A DNA stretch of 64,000 nt, taken from contig NC_134370.1 of assembly GCF_035582795.1 (NCBI RefSeq), forward strand, positions 48,905,501-48,969,500, read 5' to 3'. Of the stretch, positions 10,440 to 22,500 are shown one piece after another. The stretch's first letter is position 1. Each line of letters opens with the position of its first letter. The stretch comes from Mycteria americana (taxonomy: Eukaryota; Chordata; Aves; Ciconiiformes; Ciconiidae). The notes beneath the pieces are model-generated. The model saw only the letters and a program-made list of their open reading frames with translations, searched no databases and was not told the origin of the DNA. A program made the position numbers and the translations under genes.

Positions 10440-13400
10440 TCTTATCTTGTTCACTTTGTAGCATTTCTTGCCTTTTTCATTTTCCAGTATTTCTAGTGTT
10501 GGATATTCCATCAAATATTGGATATTCCATCACAGCTAGTCTTAGTACCACAAAGCACATTTATGGGGTGTGTGAACTGTCTTTCGCTAGAAGGAAAGGG
10601 AATGTACCCAAAAACAGACCATCTGAATACCATTGGGCTGTATTCTTTCAGAATCGCTCTTTGATAGCTGAAGGACAGCCAACCCATGCCATATTCCCCC
10701 AGCCTCCATCGATGTTTAAGATCTTGGCTGAAGTGATGCCCAAAGCTTGGGTGGAGATGAGGATGATGTTATTGAGGTCCAACCAGTATCACTATTTCCA
10801 GACTAATCAGGGGACAAATTTTCAGTGGTTCAAATTTACCTTCACTGTAGATGTGCCTGCAGGGAAGAAAACCTTGGAAATCTTGGAAAAACACTAATAC
10901 TTCTCCAAGTCCTCTAAGGATGTTCCCTTGTTTCTGCATTATGTTTTTAATTGCCTAGCTGATTTGTCATGTCACTCTAAGATCCCATTCAGGAGAGGTT
11001 TATCTTTGTCCATAGAGGAGCTCAAAGCACTTTAGTGCCTTTTTGAGAATCTATCAGGCAACCTTGCACTGGGGGTTCTCCAGCTGCTCAGGTTACTTTC
11101 TTCAGAAAAATGAGAGGGATCCTTCAAATGAACTGAGCTGGAGGAAAGCCTCCCTGGAGGGACCAGTGTGTTGGAGGACTTCAGCCACCTTAAGCCTCAT
11201 TCACCACAGTCCCTGCTGGCCCTGAAGGACGCAAGGAAGGACAACTTTACCTCTCCCATCACTGTGGTCACCAGATGTTTCTATGCTGGGCTAGTGATGG
11301 CTGTGAAGGGTTTGTGTCTTACCATGACTGCGATGGCTATCAGTCCCAGCGTGCACCTGGCATGAGTTTTGCAGTCCACCTGGGGTGAGAAGGTCCACCA
11401 AGCCCAACAGGCAGTCCCTTGCTATTGAGAAAATCAAGCTGCTGGTATTCTGGGCTGGAGCAAGGGTGTTTTCACAATGGGGCAGAGAAGGAGAACAGGA
11501 CTTTCTCCAACTGAAACCCAAGAGTTTACATTGGCTGCCAGTCAACCCATGCCAGCAGAGCCAGATGCCTTCTTTTCTTCAACGTGCATGCAAAGGCATA
11601 TTAGCCAACTCAGTACCTGGCAAGCAACAATACAGGAACAAGTATAACCATCTGGTGCAACACACACTGCTCTTGAATCTGTTCCCATGGGTGGCATCTG
11701 CTCAGCTACAGCCCCAGACCCTGACCAATGAGAGCTCCTTTCAGGTCCGAATACCAATCACTCATCATGCATTGCACAAAAACTTCCAAGAAGAGACAGA
11801 AATGAAAGAGCGTGCTGGGGAAGAAAATGGGGAAGTCGATTGCCCAAGACTTCAGGGAGATTCCAGCTAAAGCAGGGAGGTGTTCAGACCCGCTAAACAA
11901 GCCTGAATGAAAGGAGTAACTGTATGTCCAGGTCCTGCCTGGTCACCAATTTGTGATGAAACATTGAGATGATACAGCCTCAGACCCACCTGAATTCACG
12001 GAACCAGCCTGAGCAACTTCGCTCCATGTCACACTGGCTTTGTCTTCACCATTCAATGTCATAATCCCAATATTAGGAAAAGCAAGGGCGAGGACCGGGA
12101 GGTCCAAACTGTGGTTTGAGCTTCAGGCTATCAGAGGCCTTGGAGGAAAAGTGGAAGGATGGTTTAGGACCTCAACCCATGAGGTCCATCAGCCAAATAA
12201 CATCTCCCCTACCTATGACAAGGGCCATAGGTCAAGGCAATAGAGGCATGAACCACCTTTCCACAAGGGACATCCCAAAGCTGGCATTCATCTACTGCAG
12301 GGGAAGGTGGGATCATCCTGGACATGGATCTGGGTCTCTCAGTGCCTAACTTGGTGATTCAGAAGAGCACCAAGACTGCCAGGGACTCGGCAGCGTGTCA
12401 CACCATCTCTGTGGGGCGGAGAAGCATTCATGGACTTGGCCCGGTGACTCCAGCTGCAGTGGGAACACACAATGCCAATGCTGGTGTAGGACCAGAGGCC
12501 CCATTTGCTGGAGCCATTGCGTGACTCTTTTGCCCTGAAGGCTGGCTGTGTTTGCTGATAAGGCCTGCAATAAGCAAGGACAGATATAAAGAAAGCACAG
12601 TGGGAATTTTTTTTTCCCTTTGGAGATGAGTGTTTTATAGCCCTGGGGCAGATAAGCAGATTAATATTAACGTTACGGAGGTGAAACAGGCCCTTGCTGG
12701 TGGAAGGTCTCCCCAGGATTGCCTCCCCTGGGGACACTGCTGCTAGTCTCCATCGGGTACAGCCTGGAGACCAGAGACCTGGAAGAAAAACTTACCCCAG
12801 TGTCAGGATGGAGAATGGGAAGGGAAGAGGCTCGAGGGGAGAGAAATGGGCAGGTGGTTATCCTTCCCAACGCAGCCCTTCTCTTCATGGTGTTGGAGGC
12901 AAAACACCTCACTTTGTAAAGCCCCATGTTCATTTGGCATCTCTCCCTCCCCTTGATGCCAATGGAGACATCCCATGCCTCTGCAGAAGACATTTCTGGG
13001 CAGCTTGCATAGGCAGAAGGACCCCCTGAGATCTTGGTCTGATGGCCCTGCATGCACACATCTCCTTGGACATCCTGGCCTGTTCAACAGCCTAGTGACC
13101 CCAGGTGAGGTCCCACTTTTCTTGCTGGGGATGCTGCCATCAAACTGTCCCTTCAATCCTAGCCACCCCAATCCCAAGGCCAGGCATCCTGCCTGCTCCT
13201 GGACAATACAGTTGGAACATCAAAGCTGAGCAGGCTCCTTGACCAGATGTTTTCTCTGCCAGGTGTCTTGGCAGCCCACAGCACTTAGAGAGGAGAGCAG
13301 TGACCATGGCGCGAGCATCAAACAAGGTACCGCAGCTCTGCAATACTCTTTGCTCTGGAGAGGAGCTGCACCCCCAGATCCCCCCAGCCACCCAGGGACC

Positions 13401-16400
13401 CTCTGCAAGGAAGGGAGGGAGGCACCCTGCTCCCTTCAGGGGTGCAGGTTGTCAGCTCGTTACCTCCTCCTCTTCCCTCCTGATAAACAAATTCATCGGT
13501 CATTGTCATGAAAGCCCCAATTGCTCACAGTAGGTAAGGGACTTCTGCTCCCCTATCTTTGTCTTTCCCCTAACAATCTTCCTCAGTTAAGGCCTCCAAC
13601 TACTCCCCAGGTAGCTTGCAAGTGCAGTGATTTCGTTACTGGAACCAGGGTGGTGATAAGCCAGGGGAGCTTTTATCACCCCACAGCCAATTGCTTTTAT
13701 TGTTGGTTTTAAAATGAGTCAGCAGACCAGCCATGGCAGCTGGGCTCCAGCTCCACTTCCAAAGTGGGGGACGCTCCCAGCTCCCTCCTTCCCGCCGGGA
13801 AAGGTCCGGGCAGCCGCATACCTTCTCTCTCGAGCTGAGACACCTGCCTGGTGCCGGCATTCCGGGTGGTGACATCTCCTCGCCAGGAAAGCCTGTACCC
13901 GGCCCTGAAATGGGCTAGAGGAACCACTTGTGGCTCTTCCTCCCAGATGGAAGGAAGAGGGAAGTTGCTCCAACACTTAACAACCCTCCTCGTTAAAAGC
14001 GCATCCTGTATTTCTAACTTCTTTCCTTTGGCTGTTTGTTTATTTTCCCGTGAAATCTGTTTCTGGGAATCATCTCCCCACGGGGATTAACTCTTGGGTG
14101 TCTCCCTTTTGCTGCTTGTCCCCAACACTGGTGACAGTCCCTGGACATCAAAAATATAATCTCTTGATGTCCTAGAGCTTAAAATAAAGCTCTGAATCAC
14201 ACCTTAAACTCTGTATTTCTGAGCCATGCGTGCTTTCTTTCTGCCAGGGGTTTTGGGGACACCTCCCTCTGAGCTGGTGGCAGCTGATCCTCTAAGTGTG
14301 GTGAGCTTTGCCCCAGCATCCCACTTGCCCTGCTGCACCGTCAGGCCTTGGGAGCTCCTTCCCATGGAGAAGGGAACCCCCAAACACCACCTTTCTCCTT
14401 GCAGCTCCACTTCTGGTACAAAGCTGGGCTCCCCTGTGCCTTGAACCCCAGGAGCAGCTGCTTCGCAGGATAATGGCTAGTTTCTGCCTTTTGGGGGAGA
14501 AAATCTCTGGTCAGCCTCCAAGACTGAAAATCTGCTGGGGTGCTGGAGCTGGTGGGACCTTCCTCTGGTGAAGTTTCCTTCTGCAGTGGGTTGGAGAAGA
14601 TGCTGGTCCTCTGCTCAACCCAGGCTGGACCTGTGGATGGAGGAGAGCTCAAGATGACAGAGCTGACACGTTAAACCTGGTAAATGGCTCTGCCCCTATT
14701 TTGTGAGGGCTCCCAAATCACTATGAACTTTTCTTCCTCCTCCCACCCTTCACCTCCGTCTTCCCTCTGGAAATGAGACAGTGTTTGGGCTGATCAATTC
14801 TCCATCTCATTAGAGGTACAAGGTACCTGTTAATCAGAGAACATGAAAGCGGGTAAGGATGGAGTTTGTCCCCGGGTTAAGAAGGGAACAACGGAGATAC
14901 AGAGATAACCGCTCCCTGCAAAGTGCTGCTGGAGAAAAGCTCCAAGATCCCAGGAATGACCTCAAACCTGGCTGTCCCCCGACCCTGGCATGGCCATGGC
15001 CATGGCCATGGTTTTCCAGGGGGGAAGGAAAAGAGGGGAGAGATGGGGAGCAGCCCCGGAGACACATCCCCACAGAGCCGGGGGCCACCAGGTCCCGCAA
15101 GCACTGGCAGCATGAGCCAAAAGCCAATGGGATTTCGGGTGCTCCTCAAACCCAGCCTTGGAAGCAGGATGCGGGCTGGACAGCTAGGATGCATCCAGGG
15201 CTGGCAGTCACCTGTATGTCCCCAAAGCTTGTGCTGGGTCTGCCGGCGGCAGGGTAGCACTGGCTACCACAGAGCAAGGGTGGATTTGGGGGTCACACAA
15301 GGCTCTCATCTCCCCCCATAGACCCCCCCACTATTTGGCCCCATAATAAGGGGTCCCAGTTGACTGCTCCGGTCTCATGCCCCTAAAATCAGCTCCCTGA
15401 ACCCCCTCAGGGTGGGTAAAGCAGGGCTGGTGCTGACCCCCCCGGTGCCGGGGGGGGGGGGCGGACACAGGCAGAGCGGGGGGTCCAGCCTGACCCCACG
15501 CTGGAGATGAAAAGCCACCCACCAACAGGCAGTGTCCCCAGCCTGCTCCCCTTCTGCTTTAATTAAAACCATCTTGGAAACGAGGGCTCCCCGGGAGAGG
15601 CTTTGAAATGAGGCTGCCCTCTGCACCCAAGAGGATTTTCGGGGCTGGCACGGGAGGGAGAAGCCCCCCGAGAGCCAGGGCCAGCTGCCAGCACTGCGGG
15701 GGGGGGATCCTAATTCACTTTGGTGCTTCCGAAGCATTTTTGTTCCCTCTCGCTGGGGTTTGGGACGTGAACGCCCTCCCGTGGCATCTGTCACACCAGC
15801 TCCACAAGTGCCTTTCGCTGCTGAGCACAGAGGAGCGAGGGGATTTACCCCTGCTCGGAGTTTTTTGGGGGAGGCACATTTGGGGAGGGGGATCTATAGG
15901 GGACCAACCCCCCTGCAGAGCACCCCATGTCCCCCATCGCCCCTGTAGCTCTGGAAGCTGCAGAACCAGCCAAACCTGGTTCCCTTCAGGGTTTTTTCAG
16001 CTCGAAGGTGAATTCTCCAGGGTCGAATGAGCTGGGAGCCTTTACGCCAGCTTTCCTCTGATGTTCCCAGCCACTGCCTGCAGATTCTCCCCTGTCTAGT
16101 ACATCCAAGGCAGCAACCCTCCCCTTTCCCTGCCCACCACTTCTCATCCAGCCTGCACTGCCTGAATCCCTTGGAGGCACCAAACCCGCTGCTCTACAGG
16201 GACTAAACCAGCCAGGGGATGCAGAGAAGAGGCAGATCAACAGGGCGGGTGATCGCCCATACTTTGCTCCCTTAAGCAAAGGAGTACTGCCTGGTCGGGA
16301 TTTTACTCTCAGCTGCTCCTTGGCCACAACATGCTCTGTTGCATTTTTTTTTCCCCTTTCTATTATTTTCCCTTTTCCTGCTGATTCCCACCAGCTGAAG

Positions 16401-18660
16401 GGCCCCCTCTCCCGGTGCAAGGCCAGGCCATCCACGTCTCCTCCTGGCATGGCCAAATCCATCCTTTCCTTCCAGCCAGGGGATCACCCACCCTCAAGCC
16501 AAGACCCTTCCTGGGAAAAATCCCAGCCAGGACATTGCAGCAAGCTGTGCCCAGAGGATTCCCCTCCGGGTCTCTTGCATGGCCCAGCCTCGGCCATCAC
16601 CTTCCAGCCGTCCCTGGGGATGCTGGTGGTCTTGGGGCTTCAGCGGTGGACCTTCAAAGGGGAAAAAAAAACACTGACAGCAGCTCTGAGCATTCATGGC
16701 TGTGCATTTGTTGGGGTATTGCCCTATTCCTGGGTCTGATGGACTGGGAAAACCTGGGACTGGGCACGATCCCCCACCAAGCTGGGTTCATGCCTGGTCT
16801 TTTCATCTGAGAGCTGAGACCCACCAGCCCTGTGCTGCTCCCCAGCCCCAGGGAGGGGGGACTCCCAGATCTGGCAGTGCAAGGAAGGGTCTTTCTGGAC
16901 TTCTAGTTACTGTCACACAAAAAATCAGCTCAAAATTCCCACCTGCTGATGGAAACACCCGGAGGGAAAAGCCTGAGTCTCACCCCCTCTTCTCCTCAGT
17001 CTCTGGTCCCCGTGGCTGTGTCACCCCCGGGTGCAGCCCATGTGGGAGTCTGCACAGCAGTGGGGGAGACAGCCAGCAGGGCTGTGTTGAGGTCCCAGCA
17101 GGCAAGATCTGGCAGGGAGAGGGCAGGCAGGAGCAGGCAGCACTCTGGCCCTGAGCTGCAGGCAGCCTGGTGGGCTGCGTCTTTACCCAGCGAAGAGAAC
17201 AGTGATGCTGGGTTTGGGTATGCTGGGTGTGCAACCAGGCGTCGGCATGTGCACGCACACACCGTGCACGCATGCTTGCACACCCATCTGTGCTTGTGAG
17301 CGTGCACAGGTGCGTTGATGCGTGTGCAAGCCCGGGTGGGTGCACTGATGCGTGTGTGGGTGGGTTTGGGCTTGCATCTGTGGGTGCATTTCTGGTGCAA
17401 ACAGATGCATGAGCTGGTTTCATTTCCTCCCAGGACCGCTCTGCTGGGGAGCTGTGTGAGGATGAGCCCGTTCCCCACCTCCCCAATGCTGAATGAACCC
17501 GCCAGGCCCCTGGGGAAGCTTGGGGCTGCAAAGGCCCTGGGGTGCCTGACTCCAGCAGTGGGTCCCAGGCTCTTTCCCACACGCCATAAGAGCAAGGATG
17601 TGCTCCCTAAAAATAAGCCGGGCTTTGCAACCCACTCCGTTGGCCACTGGGATCTCCCTGGCTCTGCCCCCTGATTTTCCCCATCCTCTGTGGTTCCCTT
17701 GTGCCCCTCGCAAACATCTCCATCACCTCTCCCTGGTCCTCTCATCCCAGGGAGAGCATCCTCCCCTCCCAGCCATGCAGGGCTAGGACTCGGGCTTGGT
17801 TTTTGAGCTCTCAAAGTCCCTTATCTAGCAGGAGAGGGGCAGAGGTGGGTGGGAAGGGTTCCTGCCCCCCCTGCCCCCTGCCAACATCCTTGGGGGTATC
17901 ACGCTCAATGCAGGGAAGTTGGCCGCAATCTCTTCCCATGCAATGACATTCTTCAGAGCCTCCCTGGGCCAGCAGAGCTGCTGATATCATTCCCCCCGGC
18001 CGGTTTTTGGTCACCCATGCCTCAGCTGGGGGATGCCAAAGCACTGGGAGAAGTGAGGGGTAGCTAAAAAGCGAAGGGAGGCTGGTGCCTGGGCTTCCTG
18101 CTTTGCTGTACATGGCTGCAGCAGCGCTGGGGCAGGAAGTGACAACCACCTCGGTGTCGGCGAGGCTTTTCGGCATTCCAGTGGCCCACGGCGAGCGTGG
18201 CCTCTCAGCAGGAAGGGGGGGAGGTCTCTGGTCCCTGCCGGACCTGCTGCCAGGCCAGCGCTGCCCTGCCCCTGCATTCATGAGCCTGCGCCCTTCCCCG
18301 GGGGATGGATGCGCTGGGGACTGAGCCGATACCTGACCATCCCAAGGGACCGGCATGGTGGGGCATAAGGAAACGTGCCAGGACGCCCAGATCCTGTTTC
18401 CTCTCTCCCATCCCTCTTTCCATTCTGTTCACTTGCGGGAACAGACCCCAACACCAAAGGAACATTTGCAGGCAGGCAGCAGAGCCCTGGGCCCGGGCAG
18501 CCGCCTGCAGCGGGGTGCTGCCATCCCTCCAACACCCTGCGGTCTCCGAAGATGCTGAGGTGCTGCAGCCAGCCAGGGAGGGAAATGGCGGAGAGGTGCC
18601 CAACCCACGGCTACCCCTGCTCTCTGTCCACCTTGCTGCAGCCAGGCTCCACCACCCTCA
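10440..18660. other. Intergenic region CYP1A5-CSK, no gene recognised
   Basis: Only short open frames without family resemblance. It holds small simple repeats: a direct TTGGATATTCCATCA pair near 10,500-10,530, four CATGGC units at 14,988-15,011, a G12 run at 15,450-15,461 and a degenerate TG-rich tract at 17,240-17,400. Distal enhancers or noncoding RNA cannot be judged by eye. Confidence 0.6.
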
Positions 18661-18666
18661 CCCCTT

Positions 18667-18714
18667 ATCATCATCATCATCACCATCACCATCACCATCA
18701 TCATCATCATCATT
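18667..18714. repeat. (ATC)n microsatellite
   Basis: About 16 imperfect ATC/ACC units, followed by a TTC run and then the CR1 fragment. Confidence 0.85.
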
Positions 18715-18738
18715 ATATTCTTCTTCTTCTTGTTATTA

Positions 18739-18795
18739 CAGAATCATGGAATCATAGAATGGCTTGGGTTGGAAGAGACCTTAAAGATCATCCAG
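18739..18795 (-). mobile_element. CR1 LINE 3'-end fragment
   Basis: Contains the CR1 tail of ATTCTATGATTC-type 8-bp units and the adjoining terminal part (GGTTGGAAGAGACCTTAAAG as written on the plus strand). Only about 57 bp remain, the typical outcome of CR1 5' truncation. The element's 3' end points left, so it lies on the minus strand. Confidence 0.85.
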
Positions 18796-19019
18796 ATGTT
18801 ACGCTATGTTATGTTTTATTATTATTTTGTCATTACTTTGATATTTTAGCGTTTTATTGCTTTTATCATTTATTGTTATTACTATTGTTTCATTAGTAAT
18901 TTAGTATCATTTTAGCACCACTTTAGTACTATTTTGTGCCCATGCGAGCACCCACGGAGGAGGCACCCCCGGCCCACGCAGGAACCCGGGGCCGGGGGAG
19001 CGGGCGGGCAGCACGGCTG

Positions 19020-19082
19020 GGTGCCGGTGCGGGTGCGGGTGCGGGTGCGGGTGCGGGTGCCGGGTGCGGGTGCCGGGTGCGG
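19020..19082. repeat. (GGGTGC)n hexanucleotide repeat
   Basis: About ten GGTGCG/GGTGCC units inside the CSK CpG island, followed by GCCGGT units to about 19,145. Confidence 0.8.
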
Positions 19083-19528
19083 ACGCCGGCGGCGGTCCCG
19101 TCGCCGGTGCCGGTGCCGGTGCCGGTGGATGCGGGTGCCGGTGGCGGTGGCGGCGGCGGCGCGGCGGCCCCCGGCAGGTGGCGGCCCCGCGCCGCGCCGT
19201 GCCCCGCCGTGCCGAGCCGAGCCGTGCCGGCGCAGGCGCGCTGCTCGGGGCGCTCCGATTCCGGGCGCCGCTTCCTTCCAGCAGGCCCCGCCGCCCCGGG
19301 CGGACCCCGCGCCCCTCGCCCGGCCCGAGGCGGGCGGCGGACGCGCCGCGCCCCCCCTTACACCCCGCCGCCCCCGAAGCCCGCCGCCCCGGCTCCCCGC
19401 CGCCCCGAGCTCGGCCCCGCCGGGCGGCGGCGGCGGCTGCTCCGGCGGCTCCGGCTTCCTCCGCCCCTTCCGCCCCCCCGCGCCCCCCCGCCGGCCCAGC
19501 CGAGCCCGGAGGCCCCCGGCAGCGCCGC

Positions 19529-19552
19529 ATGGAGCAGCCGGCGGCGGGCTGA
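19529..19552 (+). other. Upstream ORF in predicted CSK 5' UTR
   Basis: ATG followed by six further codons and TGA (MEQPAAG), 19 nt before the exon 1 donor. It would be translated only if transcription starts upstream of 19,529. Confidence 0.4.
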
Positions 19553-19571
19553 GCCCCCTGCCCGGAGGGAG

Positions 19572-22500
19572 GTGAGTGCCGCTCCCCGCACCCGCGCCGT
19601 GCCGGAGACCCCCGCTGCCCCGGGAGGCGGCGGGGGGCGGGGAGACATCGGGGGGTGGTCGCCCACCCCCCCCACCCCGCATCCCCCCCGTGCTTGGGGG
19701 GCGCGCCCCCTCCGCGCCCCCCCCCCCCCCGCCGCGGGGGGAGCGGGGCCGGGGGCCGGGAGCGCGGCGGCGGCGGAGCCCAGACAATGGGGCCTGCGGG
19801 GCGGGCGGGGGCCGGGGGATGCGGGGGGACGCGGGGGGGATGCGGGGCGTGCAGCCGCCTCCATGCCGCTCGACCCGGCGGGTGACCCCGTCACGGGCCG
19901 CTGCTGCTGCTCCCGCGCAGCGACTGTCCCCAGGGACCCCATCGTCCCCCATCGGCCGGGGGCCGCATCCTTCCAGCTCCAGCCGCGGAGAGAGCGACGG
20001 ACCCCAGCAGCATCCCCGTCTCCTGGGGGGCTGTCGCCTCACCCCCAAGCCCGCTGCCCGGCAAGGGGGCTGCCGCAGCTTCCTCCCGCTCCATCCCCAT
20101 CCTGTACAAAGGCCGGGGCCGTTTTGGTACTGTGAGGCCGAGCCCCGCGCTGCTGGCGGGGTTTTTGAGAGCGGTTGGGGCGGAAGGAGGGAGCTCGGTC
20201 CAGGCGTCAAAAGGGGCTGGCAGCGATTTTTTTTTTTTTTTTTCTGGTCAATAAGGCGGTGACGGGTTATTTATAGCCACGGCTGTTGCTTGTAGGTTTA
20301 TCGAGAGTGAAAGGGGCCGTGCCATCGTGCGGAAAAAAAAGTAAAAATAAATTAAAATCGAAGGTGCGAGGGCTGGGGAGCAGGAGGAGGGGGATGGCTG
20401 CCTTCCTCCCAGGACGGAGGCTATCTCACCCACCACGCTCCCGTGGGGTTTGTTCCCGCTGGACCCACGCAGGAGCCCGTCCTGATCCTGGCAAGGCGGC
20501 GAGCGGACGGAGAGATCCGTGGAAGCGCGGCAGAAGGACGCGGGAGGTTTCGGGAGTAGTCCCGGCAGGTCCCCATCCTCCCATCCCTCGTTGAGCGCTG
20601 GCAGGATGGTGGTGATGAAGCAAAGCCTCGTGGTGGGGAGCAGCACCGGGATAAGCCCCCCAAGATGTCGACCCTGTGAACCCAGGGAGTTTGGGGTGCG
20701 CTTCGTCCTGTGACCGCTGCCTCCCCCCATCTTTTCAGTTTTGGGTGGGTGTTTGCAAAAAAACCTTTCAACCGCATCCCGGCGTTCCCCAAGCCCGTAC
20801 TGGGGCGGCTTCACTGGCAGCCGCTCCTCTCTGCGCCACGTGCCCATCCCCGGGGACGCCCTGACACCCTCCGGGACCTGCGAAGGGGATGCTGGGGCCA
20901 TTTGTGGGGTAACGAGGAGGGAAAATCACCCTGATGAGGTTTTTTGTAGGAAAGAGGACCAGGAAAACCCCTCCACGATGGGGAGGCCAGGAGCATCTCT
21001 CTAGGCCTCCACCTGCCTCTGACTGTCCCCCAGGCGCCTTCTGTGGTCTGAACAGCAACATCTTCTCTTCTTCTTTTTAAAAGAAGAAAAAAAAAACAAC
21101 TCAAAAAAAAAGAAAGGAAGACCCCCTCTTTCCCCCGGCGGGGCACGCAGTCAAGGCTGGGTCGGGGAAGCAGCAGCAAAACCCTCCCTGCGAGCACAGC
21201 CAGCTCGCTGATGAGATAAAGGAGGAACGTTTTTCTTTCGATTATAGTAATCGTAGGTGTTACTTGTAATAACAGGTGATAAGATCTTTTGGAGAGAGTG
21301 AGGATGTTGTCTGGTTTTGGGTTAATTTTTTTTTTGAAGTTTAAAGAAACTCGGGTTGTTGAGCGTTGGGAGATGTTTTGGCAAGGGTGAGATGGATGAG
21401 CGGAGCGGGGTGGACGCAGATGGTGCCTGCATGCCTATTTCCGATGGGAATGAAGCTTTCCTACCGTCTACAACTAAACTTTATTTAAAATAGAGTCGTC
21501 CCTAGCTGGTGCTGGGCAAGGTCTGCTCCCTATTTCCCTCCGGCTAATTGGGTTTGAAATGGAAATGCGGCATCTTTCCCCCAACCCATCCCATGGTGCC
21601 AGTGGTCTGGGGGTCCCAAATTCCCCCTGGGCACTGGTCCCAGCCTGCCTGTGGGTCTGGCACAGCACGATTTTGGCAGGAGAAGGAAATGCTGGTGATT
21701 AACGAGAGGAAAGGTTTCCCCCGACTCGTTTCCCTGGTGCCCTTTGGATTATCAGGGTGGCAAAGGTATCTGCCATACCTGCCCTGCCTGCCTTCCCTGG
21801 CTCTTGGACACTGAGCCAGGCTTCCCAGAGGGAAATCCAGGAGCAGGGCTGGGAGGGAGGTGGTGGGGACCAGCAAGTACCCTGACCTTTCTTGGGGTGC
21901 AGCATCGGGCTGAGGTTCTTCACCAGGGTGCCTGGGCAGAGTGGCTCGAAGGATGCTCAGGCGGAGGACGGGGAAGAAATGGAGGCGGTTTTCAGCAGAG
22001 AAAAGGCTGGTGGGTTCCTCTGCACGCCCCGGCTACTTTTCTGAGCACCCCTTTGGGGATGGGGAGTTTCCAGGGGGAGCGAAACCCTCGCCCGGCAGGG
22101 CTGAAAATAGCCAAACCTGGCACTCGGCTCCACCAAGTTGGTTGGGCTGCTCCCTGGCTATTTTTGTAGTTGTTATTTATTTTTTTCAAGCTGACTTCTG
22201 CTGCTACGCATCCTCCTTGGGGAAGCACCTCTGCTTTAGGAGAGAAGGGGCGATGCCTGTGTTTTCCCGGAGCTCTCCAGCGGGGAAGGCAGGGGATGCT
22301 GCCTTTAGGCTCTGGATCCACGCCGGCATCACCACATCCTTCTCCCAACCTGGCATCCCATAGGGATGAGCCCGGACGGCGGAAGCGAACGCGGGCACGA
22401 GGTTGGGGCCAGCCTGGGTGACGGCGGGTGACGCGCTCGGCAGGAACCGCTGGCTGTCACATGAGGCCACCGCAGGCAGCGGTGCCTTCGGGGGGCCGGT

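Larger units (their letters stand above)
18940..19571 (+). promoter_or_regulatory. CSK: CSK CpG-island promoter and noncoding exon 1 (predicted)
   Basis: Very GC- and CpG-rich, without a TATA box, and ending in GGGAG|GTGAGT at 19,571/19,572. This is the only strong donor in a CpG island upstream of the CSK coding exons and fits a housekeeping promoter. The transcription start is not determinable. GC-rich DNA continues to about 20,160. Confidence 0.6.

Noticed and set aside
18912-20262. Overlapping 200-430-codon frames on both strands in the CSK CpG island
   Set aside because: GC-driven absence of stops and simple-repeat translation; no homology recognised.
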